NCBI RefSeq assembly: GCF_016859285.1
Contig: NC_053402.1
Coordinates: 8,390,531-8,454,530, forward strand
Length of the DNA stretch: 64,000 nt
Direction: 5' to 3'
DNA from: Xiphias gladius
Lineage: Eukaryota > Chordata > Actinopteri > Istiophoriformes > Xiphiidae
Both the position numbers and the translations under genes were made by a program. Under the pieces are notes generated by a model that was not told the origin of the DNA, made no database searches, and worked only from the letters and a program-made list of their open reading frames with translations. Each line of letters starts with the position of its first letter. Positions within the stretch are counted from its first letter, which is position 1. Shown piece after piece: positions 48,197 to 62,493 of the stretch.

Positions 48197-50988
48197 AATC
48201 TAGCCATGTATCTATCTAGTGACCTTTGCTTCCATACGCCATGCAGAGCTTTCCTTAAAGCTGCTCTAATCAGTCAATATTTCCTAACAATGGATGAAAT
48301 GACTGTGTCATGTGAAAGGTGTCACTTCTAATGACAAAACAACAGAGAAATATCACCCAACACTGCAGTTCCTCTCAGCTCTACAGAGCTTTTTAGTGTC
48401 TTTTAGCTCATTGCAAAACTGCACTGTTTTGGTTCACTCTCACTATTCTCAAAAACGTCATATCAGCAGTAGGCACCTATCAAAGTTAGCAACTATCTAG
48501 TGAACATGGTGGAGCAATTAGTGGCTAAAGTGCCAGATAGTTCCCTCAGGAGTTATTGGAGACCACAACAGAGCTACAAGGAGAGTGAATGTTGAACTTA
48601 CATTAGCAAATGTTGACTAATACATCATGATAAGATGATGATATGTCAGTGTGTTTAAAGCTTGTCGCGCTGTCCCCGAGTGGTCACATTACAATTATTT
48701 CAGGTTTAAAGAATGGAAAACCGCTGCACCATCAAACTGTTTTATTTGTGTATAACAAGGCAAGTTGAACATACAGCATATTTTGATAATGTTGAATTTG
48801 ATTGCACCATCAGAATTTATGGGGAGACCCCCTCCAGTGGATATTATTTACTGTATCACACAGTATATGAAGTTAGAGATCTGATAAAGGGAAAGAATTA
48901 TGTAATATGGGCTCAGAAGCTACCTTAGTGTATAATTCAAAGCTCTCTGACACAGTGACTATATGAAATCACAACTTTCAGAAAAGTCAGATTTATTGTT
49001 GGGCTATTAGACTGGATTGTGCTATACTGTGTAGTGTTCATGATATTCTCTCCACCTCCTAACTGTATTTGTACATATGGAATATAATGTAAATGTATAT
49101 GGTATCACTCAGACCTTTTAAATGACCAAACAGCAGTGTCAGGACAAACACAAAGACAGTAGAGGCTTTAGTCGTCAGCTGCCGCCAATGACTTTCATAC
49201 ACTGAGCCAGTTTTCTTGGAGTTACTGGAAGTGTGGACACAGAATGTTTCAGCTAACAGAGGTAACAGTTTAATTGGCGGAGGTCCAGAGGTCAGAGCAG
49301 CTACTCTCGAGTGGTGCGGGGAGGTTCAAGGAGTGGTGCCTCTAAATGAAGTTATGTTGCTACAGTGTTGAATATTTGCACTGATAACAACTTCCTCCTC
49401 CCTCCCCAGTGCAGCAGTCCAGTTTCTATGGTTACATGGGGATGCTGCCAAAGAGGTACACACAGGGAGTGATGACCGGAGAGAGTAAGTAAGCTCACAC
49501 AGACAAATATCTCCATCTTGTATATTTTCCTCTGTTCTTACCTGTCTGTCTGTCTCAACTCGACTCTCTCCTGTCTCTCCAGGTACAGCCGGGGTGATCA
49601 TCTCCCTTTCTCGCATCTTCACGAAGCTGCTGATCACTGACGAGCGGAGGAACACGCTCATCTTCTTCCTAGTCTCAATCAGCATGGAGATGCTCTGCTT
49701 CCTGCTTCACCTGCTGGTCCGACGCTCCCGATTTGTCCGCTACTACACCAACCACGCTCAGGGCAAAGGCCAGGGCAAAGGTCATGACCCGCGTGACAAC
49801 GGGACTGGATACAGGGTTCACCACGACGTCACTGCAGAGGAAGTAAGATTTGTAAGTCTGCGGAGACTTTCTTGACCATAGATTGTGAATGTCTGCATAG
49901 ATTGTGTTATGTATGCATAAAATATAATATACTCAATGTGTAAGTACCATGTATGTATTACACTAAGAGAACACTAAGTACAACCTGACAAAGCCACTAT
50001 CTTAAAAGTACATTACATACATTCAAGTTTCTTGTATATTCTTGAACAGTTTCTGAACTTAGACAGTAAAGAAATGTCATGCAACTGCATTTCTTTGTTG
50101 ATTTCTGTGAGGACTGTGTGTGTGTGTGTGTGTATCTCTTGCCTGTGTCAGTGTGAACATGCACACTGTGTGTATTCTAAAATGCAGAATCATTTATTTA
50201 AATCTGCAGGCTGCTTTTTGGCTGCCACTCCCAAAAGGGAAACATTGAGAGAGGAATAGGAAGGGATTTTGGGAGAAGTTATTAGGGATGAGGTATGCAG
50301 GGATAGAGAGTGGTGCGGGTGATGCAGAAAAAAGATGGAGACAGATGGAGTTTTAGAGAGAACAGAAGAGGTTGAGGTCTGCCAAGAGGAGGAAGAAGGA
50401 GGGATCATGACAAAAATGACTAAAACTGGAAAGTGAGCAGGGAAGGGGAAGAGCACTTTGTAGCCTGAAGACATGGCGCTAATATTCCTCATCACACCAT
50501 GTGAGTGTTTGTATGTGTGTGTGTGTGCGCGCGCTCAAAGCCTTCAAAGAAAAACATAGCACCTCAGGCCGTTGTCTTTTCATTTGTGCATGCTTGTGTT
50601 TGTACGCTATTACAGATGCAAGTATGTAAGGGATGTTCCCCTGTGTTTTACAGTCTTGTGTGTTTGTGTGTGTGTGTTGTTTTCTGCATCTGTGGGGTGA
50701 TTCAGGTAGCTCTTTGTTCTGGTTGCCGGGGGAAACCAAGGCAGCTCTATATTATGGGATAATCAAGAAGAGTGGCGCCCTCTGGCCTGCAAGTCCCTCT
50801 AATCAACTAATGCACCTATATGTGTGCGTTCGTGCGTGCTGCGTGCGTGTGTGTATACATAATTGCTTGTGCACACCTGTGTGATGTGCATAGGAAGAAG
50901 TGTGTGTTTTGAAATAAGCATGACTAGAATGCGGATGTGCCTTTATGTTTGGATAAAGAGAAAATGTGTGTTTGTAGGTTTCTCTGTT

Positions 50989-51056
<68 letters not shown>

Positions 51057-54000
51057 TGTGTGTGCGTGCTACTCCTGGGCTTATTTACAGTCCACTCTGC
51101 AGTCTCTTTAACATCATTACATCAACCTACAGCCACTCCAGCCATTCTCTCTAATAGCCACTGCCATAAAGCTGATGTCATGCATCCAAGAAGCCATTAT
51201 TAATGAAAAAAAAACGAAAAAAGGAAGTTCAAACCACTGCCAGAGACTATGTTTATTTACTGTGCGATGTCTACCTCTAGTGTTTTCTTAACAAACGGTT
51301 GATGTCCTTCAAAATACTTGAAAATGTTCTCATGTAATGAGCAACAAAATTATGTTGTTTCCCCATGTGATACGATAATTGACCATTTGATAGTTCATAC
51401 GTTCAGTTCAGTTTTAAAACCATGAATGGATTTAACATAATCATTTATAAAATTAGTTAATATAATGTAGATGCCTTTTGCGGTCTCTCGTGTTTGTTAA
51501 AAAAGTCGGTGTGTGTCTCTTCAGGGAAATGGTGGGACAGGACCGTCCTCGACAGAAGAAGGCGTTGAGGACTTTGTGGGTGGTACCTATGTACGATTTG
51601 ATGCCCCAAAAGCCAAGATAAGGAGGAGCTGGCCTGGTGTCCGCGGTACTCTCTGTTTAATCTCGTATACTCACTGCTCAATTACCCTGTGACTCTAACA
51701 GATGGATTTGAAATTTAAATGCATCCCCTGGTGATTGTTGGGAAGACGACAGTGTTCTTAGTGAATTTACCTGCTCAATTGAGAACTTCAGATTTTTAAA
51801 TATCGCCTTGTGTCTGTTTGTGACCAGACATGATCTTGCATCGTTACGTGGTGTCCCGTGTGATCTGGGCCTACATGCTGTCTATAGCAGTGACCTACAG
51901 CATCACTCTGTGTCTGTTCCCCGGGCTGGAGTCTGAGATACGAAACCCCACCTTAGGAGAATGGCTCCCCATCCTCATCATGGCCACCTTCAACATGTCG
52001 GATTTTGTTGGCAAGGTGAGGTGCAACTTTTTATTTACTTGTCATGGAAAAAAAGAATGATGTGAAGACACTACAGAGAATAGACAGTATACATGTAAAT
52101 ATAGCTAACACGCCATAATCAGTGTACATATATTTAAATATTATATTATTCAAATAATTATTTAAATATTATTTAAATATTTTAAAAAATGGCTTTATAT
52201 TTAAGGCCATTTTCATTCCTAAACACTAATATTTTTTTATATAACTTACCAGAATTCTAATAGTGAATTTAGAAAATTCATTGTTTTCATAAATGGACAG
52301 TTACTATAATCAGTATATGAACAAATGATAAACCATCGATGCATGAAGAGTAGTTTAGGATTTTTCAAATTGTTTTCTTCCATATTTCTTTAATATATGT
52401 GTAGTATCTACACAATTACATACAAAGAAAACATTTTCCCTTTTTGTGTTCTGTTTTAAGTTTATGCTATCACACATTGAAGTAGTGACTACGTGTTACC
52501 TTTTATTTTTAACAATGACTGTATAGTTTACCCAATATGTTGGCTACATAATATTTCTATTCATATTTCTATGTTTTCCACACAAGTGTCTGCAATGCCA
52601 GCTGTAAGATTAAAACAGAGAAGCTAAATCCGAATCAGATTTATTTCCCAAGTATGTTAACACACACAAGGAATTTGGTTTCGGCCGTTTGTGACTCTGC
52701 AGACAATATACAGTGTACATAGTTTGTACAGGCAATAGACAACAAGCAAAATACAGATTATATAAAACCCAATCAATATAAATAAAGTGCAAGTCTGAGT
52801 GGCAGAGCAAACAGCAATGAGCATCACGTACGGGAATGAAATAGTGGTGTATGAGCGTATGTACATTACAGTATTGGAAAAGAGGTAACAAGCTATGGCA
52901 TAGCAGATGGTACTGGTCAGCTGTTTTTGAGGGGGATGGCAGGAGGGAAGAAACTGCTCCTATGTCTGCTAGTTTTGGTATGTGGGGCTCGGTAGCGCCT
53001 GCCAGAGGGGAAAAGCTGAAAAAGGTCTTGTCCAGGGTTTGAGGAATCTGATTTTCCCTTCCCGTTTCCTGGTTTGTGAAGAGTACAAAAGTACAAGAGC
53101 ACATTTGATAGTTAATAACTATAGAAAATTCTGTGCTGTGTTGGGGGCTGCAGTTGCACAACAGAGCTCAGTCTTATCATAATAGTCTGTTAAAGGAGAG
53201 CTGAGAAACTTGTGATCCTCATCTTGGGATCCAGTTGCTACCATTTATGTATATACATGTTTTAAACTCTAAAATGAAAAGACGAGATTAACAAGTGACT
53301 GTAATAAATATTTTTTAGCTCATTGTTTTCAATTTATGACTTGTAACTTTAGTTTTTTGGTTCACTCTCAGGTCTTGCACTTCAGTTTCCACGTGCAGCA
53401 GCAGACAGTTGCTTTCAGCAAAAAAACTGTAAGCTACCCACACAGCACCAAACGTCAGGCCGACACAGTTAGCAACCATCTGGTAAACATAGTGGAGTAT
53501 TTAGCAGGAGTTGGTAGAGACCCAAAACAGAGCTAAAAGAGATTGAATGTTGGACTCTATGTTTGCCAGGTGGCCAGAAACTGAATGATAATGTTGCTCC
53601 GTATTTGCTGGATTTGTAAACAGGCCCCTGTTTGCCAGCAACCGTAGCCACAGGAAACTTCTTGGATGGGCATCTGACTATTTTCCTGTGTGTGTGTTTA
53701 AATTAATCATTAAAAACGATAATGGGAAATAATGGAAATATTGTTGATATTTTGATTTCATTTCAACAGTATTGTGGGACAGAATTCTGGGATAGAGGGA
53801 TGAATTTCTTTCATTTAATTTTTGTGAGAGGCTGCTGCACTTGTTGCATCATGATCCTAAACAATATTTTTTGTGTCATTTTGATGTGATTTTCTTGCTA
53901 ACCAAGAGGAAATCAAGATAAGTATACTGAATCAAGTCCAGTCTTTCCCGCCACCACAAGTCAAAAGGCCTACAGATAGATTCCTACTGGACTATGCAAA

Positions 54001-56658
54001 ATATTATAGGAATCCTTGGCTTGCACAAATAAAAGAAAGGGTTTTTAGGGTGACAGGGACCAGGAGAGTTGGGTGTAACATGTAAAAAAAATAATTATAA
54101 TAATAGGAAGAAAATACACCTCAGCTGCCTGGAGGTGGGGTTGCAGCATCTTCAGTGCCCCTACATCTCGCGGCTCTGGCTTAACGATGTCTCGCTATGT
54201 GGGGCACATCAACAAACAGCTTTCCTCATTACTCCCAATGGTTTTTCACACGTTGCATCACATAATGCAGGAGACCACTAATTGTTGATCAGTATCTCTT
54301 TTTTTTAAACTTGAAAATTAATTTTGGGAGATGGAAGCGTAGTACATACTGGGGGAGCACACGATGCACCATTGACAGGCATTGCATCCCAAGGCCCCCC
54401 CCCCAGCAGTGGTTAAAAAAGTGTTTTATTTAGATTGCATCTGCTGCCCCCATGTGGCCAAAAAAAAACCAAAACAGTTATTGCAGATTTATTGTAAAAT
54501 ACCTCTGTTCCAAACTATTCCTAACTTAGTTCATTTAGTCTTAATTTATTTCTTCTTATTAAAAAGTTTTGTAGTACCCCAGTCATTTTATTTAGGTATT
54601 CAAAGCCTCACGTATTTAATTCTTTGGTCCATCTTTGTAGAAAAGACAAAACTGATTTGCAGTTGTGGTGCTATATGTTACATTGTGTAGACTTATTTCA
54701 TCTGTTGAGTCCAATGAGTTAGGTTTGATAAGCGTTTTTTATCCAGTTTATAATTTCTCTGGCAACCATTAAAAGTATGCGTAGGTTATACAGTGTGTTT
54801 TGTTACTCTCTCAAGTATAAGATCCATTGGATGAAGTGGGATATTCATGTTCATCATACTTGGCAAGACCAGAAAATATAGGAATGATCCTTTATAATCC
54901 GAACCTTTCCTGATATTCTGGGATTTAATTGTACATTAGGCTTCTCTGCACAACAGAAGCTTTGATGAGACAAAGTCTCACTTTAAAACTTATGTTAACC
55001 TTGTGAAATCGTTGAAGAAGTCGCCCCATTTATTAAACCTGAGTGAGAAATGGTGGTTTATTTTCGGATAATTGGACTTAGCTTGAAGGCTTTATCTGAA
55101 TAATCAGAAATGAAAACTTATCTGGTGTCCTTAAGTCATAATTTTGACTCTGAAGGGAAAAAAGTTGGTTGAGTGAAAGTTGTATGGATTGTATGCTTTG
55201 ACTTTGTCCTCAGAGCAAATTTAGCAGTTTGCTGAAATGGAGGGAAAAAAAGATAGGGAGAAAAGAAATTAAATAGAAATGTGGAAAGGAAAATTAAAGT
55301 AGCTTAGAGGTTAAAAAAAAAGTCATGATAGAAAGTGCAAGGAATAGAGCGGAAAAATTTTTTTCGAAGGCATTTTAATTTATTTGTTGTGACTTCCCAG
55401 TGAAGCGCCATAAGCAGCTAGTAGATGCTCCGGCGTCACTTAAAAATCCCTTGTTCCTCAGATCTTGGCAGCGCTGCCGTACGACTGGTCTGGAGGCCGC
55501 CTGCTCTTCTTCTCCTGTCTCAGGGTGGTCTTCATCCCTCTGTTCGTCATGTGCGTGTACCCGGCCAGCACACCCACACTGTCCCATCCCGCCTGGCCCT
55601 GTCTCTTCTCCCTCCTCATGGGAGTCACCAATGGATACTTTGGGTCTGTGCCAATGATTCAGGCTGCTGGCAAAGTGCCGCCCGAACAGAGGGAGCTGGC
55701 AGGTGAGTTGCTAACTTCAATGGCAAATAATTCTACGCAGAGGTAGTTTATAAATGTTGGTATATTAGCTTTGACCCATTAAAGTGATGTTGATTTTTTT
55801 GTGGTCTCACATTTCAAGGTGAATCGAGTCTAAAAATAACGCCAAACTCTAAATTGCTGATGTGGTAAACGCTGATTCCTGCTTCTCAAATATGAGGATT
55901 TGCTGCTTTCCTATGCTGTATATCATTGCAAACTGAATATCTTTGAGTTTTTATCTTTTTTTGTCAACCAATGCAAGCCATTTGAAGAAGTCATCTTGGG
56001 CTACTGGAAACTTGGATGCAAATTTAGCTGTTTTCACTATTTTCTGATGTTTTACATTCAAATGTTAATCAATTAATGTAAAAAATTATCAAAAGATGAA
56101 TTGGTTGCATATAATTACTAGCTGCATCCTGTTATGGTTGAATTAAATCAAAATAGATATTACAGGTTAATTAATGAGCTTTAGAGGTGCTGGTAGGTGG
56201 ATTGTGTTACCTTTGGACTGAGCCAGGCTAGCTGTTTCCATCTGTTTTCAGTCTTTGTGCTAAGCTAAGCTAACTAACTCCTTATTGTACCTTCATACTT
56301 ACCATGTCGACATGAAAGTAATGTTCTTCTCATCCAACTCTCAACACCAAAACAAACAAATGTATTTCCCAAAATGTCAAGTGAACAACCATGACACCAC
56401 ATGACAGGTTTGGTTAGCTTTAGAAGTACTACTCTTTCTGGATAAGCTAATTTTCTGTTCTCTCTCTGCATCAGCTCTGCAGTCATTCTCTGCTCTCTGC
56501 GTCTCTCTCCAGGGAACACCATGACAGTCTCCTACATGACAGGCTTGATGGTGGGCTCCGCTGTTGCGTATGCAGCTTACAGTTTCACCGCTCCAGGAAC
56601 AGCAACACGCTTCGCCACGCTCAACATACACACACCTGCCAACGCTACAGGTTACTGA
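42742..56658 (+). CDS. slc29a4: equilibrative nucleoside transporter 4 / plasma membrane monoamine transporter
   Basis: Ten coding exons: 42742-42976, 46663-46794, 46948-47061, 47998-48126, 49410-49484, 49583-49851, 51525-51645, 51828-52015, 55462-55702 and 56513-56658. They total 1650 nt, or 549 aa, against 530 for human SLC29A4. The start [12 protein letters not shown] and the [10 protein letters not shown] block match human, then [20 protein letters not shown] opens the transmembrane region. Other family blocks: [37 protein letters not shown] with Glu228 (human Glu206, tied to cation selectivity), [30 protein letters not shown] and [18 protein letters not shown]. About 11 membrane helices are expected, with a long cytosolic loop rich in Gly/Lys (exon 6) and Glu (exon 7). 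The protein moves serotonin, dopamine and organic cations across the plasma membrane. The exon 6 end is ambiguous between two donors 9 nt apart; the downstream one is used because VRF resembles human VHF. Confidence 0.95.
42977..46662 (+). other. slc29a4 intron after coding exon 1 (3.7 kb)
   Basis: AT-rich sequence without a clear second gene. It contains one exon-like island at 43849-43931 and a T-run near 44851-44862. No long transposon was recognised. Confidence 0.6.
43849..43931 (+). other. candidate cassette exon of slc29a4
   Basis: An 83-nt block is bounded by a pyrimidine-rich acceptor (tttctctacag) and a donor, CAG|gttagt. It is open in the frame continuing from coding exon 1 ([20 protein letters not shown]). 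Its length is not a multiple of three, so inclusion would shift the frame of the next exon. It is a candidate poison exon or chance; human SLC29A4 as I recall it has no equivalent. Confidence 0.25.
47928..47997 (+). repeat. (CTGT)n-rich tract forming an acceptor pyrimidine tract
   Basis: Degenerate CTGT/CTAT/CCGT tetranucleotides run directly into the tctgcag acceptor of slc29a4 coding exon 4. Confidence 0.8.
48146..48196 (+). repeat. (TCTA)12-13 microsatellite
   Basis: A clean TCTA array starts 19 bp after the donor of slc29a4 coding exon 4. Confidence 0.9.
48320..48640 (+). repeat. dispersed repeat family C
   Basis: It includes CCTCTCAGCTCTACAGAGCT, TTTTGGTTCACTCTCACTAT, GTTAGCAACTATCTAGTGAA and CAGAGCTACAAGGAGAGTGA. 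These align in order with 53310-53640. Confidence 0.55.
49852..51524 (+). other. slc29a4 intron after coding exon 6
   Basis: This 1.7-kb intron holds several GT-rich runs, of which 50993-51065 is the longest. No exon or gene is recognised. Confidence 0.6.
50993..51065 (+). repeat. (TG)n microsatellite
   Basis: A TG array of about 65 bp has short TTTG and TGCG interruptions at its ends, within an slc29a4 intron. Confidence 0.9.
52620..53060. repeat. dispersed repeat (aatcagatttatttcccaagta type)
   Basis: AATCAGATTTATTTCCCAAG, ACACACAAGGAATTTGGTTT, GGGAAGAAACTGCTCCTATG and GAAAAGCTGAAAAAGGTCTT occur in the order of a high-copy fish repeat I recall. A 183-codon minus frame across it (52610-53161) reads as an unrelated peptide and is not accepted as a gene. 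Confidence 0.6.
53310..53640 (+). repeat. dispersed repeat family C
   Basis: TTTTTGGTTCACTCTCAGGT, CAGTTAGCAACCATCTGGTA and GAGCTAAAAGAGATTGAATG align with 48320-48640. Confidence 0.55.
55860..56135 (+). repeat. dispersed repeat family A
   Basis: CTTCTCAAATATGAGGATTT, CAAACTGAATATCTTTGAGT and GTTTTCACTATTTTCTGATG match the other family A copies. It lies in the last slc29a4 intron. Confidence 0.6.
56210..56385 (+). repeat. dispersed repeat family B, partial copy
   Basis: AGCCAGGCTAGCTGTTTCCA, GTGCTAAGCTAAGCTAAC and GTATTTCCCAAAATGTCAA match family B. It ends about 125 bp before the last slc29a4 exon. Confidence 0.55.
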
Positions 56659-59600
56659 ATGACTACACACAATTAAAAGACGCACACGAAGACATGGACA
56701 TAAATACACGTACATGTACACGCACCTGCCGCCATTTACACACGTAGGATCCTGGAAGGAGAAGCAGCAAAGACTGACGGACCTCTGACAGATAGATTGT
56801 CCTTCGTCCAAATCATGCTTCGATTTGGCTCTTTGGCTAAAGGAAGAGGAAATTTAGCGTTGGAGGAAATTATTATAAACAGTTAAAACGCAGCAGATTT
56901 ATCCACTCGCTCATTCTCCAGCCTGGTGATCCAGTGACCATCACATGTTCCTGCTGTGATGAACTTTTCCCAGGAGGTGGACAACAGGAGCTGTGTACCT
57001 GTCAGCCCTTTGAGTGTCTCAAAGCGTAATTATTGTCTGCATGTGGTTGCGAACAGATCGGCTGACATTTGTACAGTGAAAAGTCAAGTGATGTTTCGCA
57101 GCAGGGAATGAACGCCTCACACTTCCAAAGGAGACCTTGTGTCTTGCGTCACACGTTACATTTCATGATTTTTCTGAACTGTTGCTGTTCAAAATAGAGA
57201 TATGATGTCAGTGTGGATTTTTCTGGAGAGGTTGGGTCAGCTGTTTCCTCATTATAATCTCCTCTGTTGAAAATGCTATTTTTTGACACTAAATTCCATC
57301 CATGGCAATTTGATTTGTGTAATGTTATCAAATTCCTCCAACTGCACCATTTAAAAACGACAAAAGTGACTCTTTAGCTTCGGTAATCTGATGTTTTTCT
57401 GAGGATAACGGAATATGTGGGCTCATGTGGGTATGATTATGAGAGGGATTTGAATAATTGGAAACCCAGGCAATGTTTTCTTTGCCAGCTGAGAACTGAA
57501 AACCTTTGTTATGTTTTACAGGAAAAGAAAAAAAGAGGGAGTTTGATATAAAAACACATATTTAGCATGTAACAAGAGGTAACTGAACCGTTAACACTGC
57601 GACACAGAATTGGAACTTGGAAAATGTATTTTTTTATTTTATTCTGTCTTTAAGGGAGTTACAGTTTTTCTTTAACGACATACACAGGTCATACAAGATA
57701 CTGTCAAAACTCACATTTTCTTTGAGTTGTTGTGTTTTTATAGACAGGTTCTTACTAACATCAACGCATCACAACGGAGCTTTATCTTCGCTCACCAAAA
57801 ATGTACTGAAATCTTTACAGTCCATCTGTTTCGTCTCCGTTTCAGCTTGTTTGTCTGATCTGAATTGAAAAAGCTTCAGCTGCATTTATTTTCAGTTTCA
57901 TTCCTATCAGCCTTATGTAGGACTATATCTGAAAAATAACTATTAGAAGTGAATAATGTTAAACCTTTTTGCAGTTATTATGATTACCTGCAATGTCGCT
58001 GGCAGCTGCTCTTCCCTGTTTCACTCATGCTAAAAGAAGAAGCGCGTAAGCGGACTTCAGTCTGCTCTGTGAGGTTCACGTCACTGTGTGCTCCCTCTGG
58101 CGGCTGAGAAGAGAACAACAAGTTCGGTATGATTTTTTTTTTGTAAATGGCTTGTGTCCCTTCGTGGTCCTTCTGAGCTGTTTCTGTGTTTAAGGTCCAT
58201 GTAATGATGTGGGATATTATTGGGGGGAGCCATTACTGGCTAAAAGTCTGCCTGTTTCTGATCGGTGTTAGTAGCTGAGAAAAAAAAAAAAAGAATGTAA
58301 AGTTGTAAATATGCGGAATAAAAATGCACTCAAGGCATTGAAGAGCTTTTATTTTATCCAGGTGAAATCCTCTAGAAAGTATCAGATTCTTATCATATGT
58401 AGCTTTATTCAGCAGAGGCGATCCGGAAAGCACCTGTTTCCTTCTCTTTTTTTCGTGCCTTTTTCCAACACAGATGCAGCAGCCTCCCGGGCTTCTTAGT
58501 TCTTCCACGTTTCCTGCTGGATTTGATAAATTTTTCAGCGATAAGAGGATCGGCAAAGTTCAGCGTTTGTACATTATGAAGCAAAAGCAGGCCCCAGTGT
58601 AGAGAGCCACAAAGTGCACTACATTATGCAGTGGGCTGCCGGGTTTGAATGTGTTTTTAGCTATTTATTCGTTTATTTATTTATTTATCGGTCAGATGTG
58701 TCAATAAAGGACGTGAAAATTCTCCACCCTTCCCGTTCGCCTCTTTCTCCGGAAGAAGCCGCAGGGCCATTTTGAGAGAAGGGGAGACCCCACTTTTCAG
58801 AGACTTGCATCAGTTGAGGCCAGAGTTGAAAGGGCACGTGAATGCAGCACGGTGACTCTTACCGTCGCTTTAACCAGTCGAGCTTTGAACTGTGCAGTGG
58901 AGAAAAATGACACGTAGATGGTTTAAAACAGCCGCTTTCAGATCGTATTCATAAGAACAACTCTATGCACACTCTGCATTTTTCCCCTCACTGGCGATGA
59001 ATAATTGATGATTTCAGAACACATTTTTGTCATTAGCTAACACTTTTATCCACAGTGACTGTATTTGATCTCCTCCCCGAGGTCTCGTATTTTTCAGCTG
59101 TGACTTCCTGTTACTGTTTTTTATATCAGCCCCGGTCTGCGACAACGCTCTTTTTTCTCACCACTAACAGCAAAGAATTGCTTCAGAAAGCATTTCATAC
59201 TGACTGTTTTTAGACTACACACTGTGCCATGTCGGTGTGGTGTAATAAGAACGCGTATAGATACATATATGTATGTGTCTCCTGTAACATAAGATATTTT
59301 GCAAGTTGTAATCGGGAGAAAATAATAGTTTAAGAGCTTGATTGATTCAAAATCAAGAATTGGGTGTCGTGAGCTGAATTTCTTCTTTTTTGCTGGGATA
59401 TTATTGGGTCACATTTGGGCGCCTGATCAGCTTTTGAAGCAAAAACTAAACCGAAGGATTCAACAGCCAGACCTGGTTCTTCTGACTACACCTGCCTGGT
59501 TTCGGGGGGGGGGGGGGGTATTTTATGTCTGCAACCAGGATTGCAAATGCGAATTGTAGCCATTCAACTATCAACGTTAAATCCCCACAACCATTTCTGA

Positions 59601-60348
59601 GCAGAACAGATCTGAGACCGCAAAACCTAATATCTCACAAAACATTATCCTTTTGAGCTTTTACCAATCCAGGCACGATCATACATTTTTGATATCTTTA
59701 TCACCAGGAAGGTGTCTGGGTTTGCGTGAAATATGACACAGCAGTAACGCGTTTTGTCGCATGCCTCGGATAGCAGGGCTGCTTCTTGCGGCAGCCAAGA
59801 ACACCAGGAGAGAAGAAGTTGCAATGCGGCAGTCCTCAGTCTGAGGACGGCAGGCGTCTTCCCTGCGGAATTGTCCTCGAGCAAGACTCTGGAGTCTCTC
59901 TGCAGGGAATGAATTGAATGAAGTAAAGTCAGCGCACGAAAGAAATCTGTAACCACTGCTTCTCTCCAGCAGAGAGCGCTTCTGCCCGGAGAACGGCATC
60001 AAGGACAGTGCACTACAAGGACTGGAGGTCCAAAGGGTGTGGACAGTGTGTATCATAGATCAGTGGTTGTGTCTTTATTTAGCTTCGTTTCTGTGTCATA
60101 CATCCCCGAGAGAATTAAAGACACAGCTTCTCGTAAAGAGAAATGCTCCCTTTTTCTGACTTTTGAGCCTTTTGTTGTAGGACAGTGTCTCTACTCAGGA
60201 CACACAACTATGCAAGCCCAAAACAGATCATATCCAAAATTACATCTGCTACTGCAACATGTGTTAATAGTGTTATAGAGGTCAAAGTGTTCTGGTGGAG
60301 CTTCACTTCGTGTCTCAATGTGTGTGTGACTGTATGTGTGCGCATGTA
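56659..60348 (+). other. slc29a4 3' UTR and downstream flank
   Basis: The 3' UTR may extend to the AATAAA at 58317-58322 or to another near 58704. Beyond it are AT-rich sequence, a G-run at about 59504-59518 and a GC-richer patch (59700-60030) with overlapping minus-strand open frames of unknown meaning. Confidence 0.5.
58317..58322 (+). terminator. candidate slc29a4 poly(A) signal
   Basis: An AATAAA lies about 1.66 kb past the stop codon; a second occurs near 58704. Which one is used cannot be told from the sequence. Confidence 0.35.
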
Positions 60349-61843
<1,495 letters not shown>

Positions 61844-61909
61844 TACCCGCTAAAGGAATATACCGGTGTTTGTCTGTGTGCATGTTTGCATGAGTGTTTG
61901 TGTGGGCCT

Positions 61910-61949
61910 GTGTGTGTGTGTGTGTGTGTGTGCGTGTGTGTGTGTGCGC
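61910..61949 (+). repeat. (TG)n microsatellite, interrupted
   Basis: A short TG array of about 38 bp with one TGCG interruption lies just beyond the Tc1-like element. Confidence 0.8.
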
Positions 61950-62445
61950 TAATTTTGGATGTGGCTGCAGGGAAAGACAGTCTCTGGAGTGTGACAGAGC
62001 AACTGATCATTAGTCATTCCGCTCCACATACTGTGAAGAGGGCGAGAGGAGGAGGAGGAGAGGCAAGATGGAGGAGACAGAAGGAGGTAGAAAGGGAGGG
62101 GTGGAAGGGTATAACAGATCTGGTAGTTTGTTCTGCACTCATTGTTTAAATAGTGCTGTGTTGTAAAGGTCAATATGCCGTATATTCTTTTTAAATGGAT
62201 TGTAATGTCTCGATATGAGTGCTGCAAGCAAATTCTGATAAACCCACTTCTTCCCTTCACAGTGTGTTTATTAGATTTATCTATCTGCCTATCACTTGAA
62301 TAGGCATCTGTTTTTGCAAGAAACTTGGACAAATGGCACCTTCTTCCTTTTTGTGCAATAAATCAGTCTCACTTTGTGCCATAAAATGCAAATGCAGTGC
62401 CGATCTGATCTGCAATCAGCTTGTTTGTTTGAATAGATAATGGCC

Positions 62446-62493
62446 GTTTAATGATGTGAAAATGCTACATGTGGCATTTTCACATCATTAAAC
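62446..62493. repeat. perfect 20-bp hairpin
   Basis: The left arm GTTTAATGATGTGAAAATGC (62446-62465) and right arm GCATTTTCACATCATTAAAC (62474-62493) are exact reverse complements. The 8-nt spacer TACATGTG can extend the stem slightly. Confidence 0.95.

Larger units (their letters stand above)
52016..55461 (+). other. slc29a4 intron after coding exon 8 (3.4 kb)
   Basis: AT-rich intron carrying a dispersed repeat at 52620-53060 and a family C copy at 53310-53640. The remainder shows no exon-like or structural signal. Confidence 0.6.

Noticed and set aside
52610-53161. 183-codon minus-strand open frame in an slc29a4 intron
   Set aside because: It runs through a common teleost dispersed repeat and has no domain or splice support.
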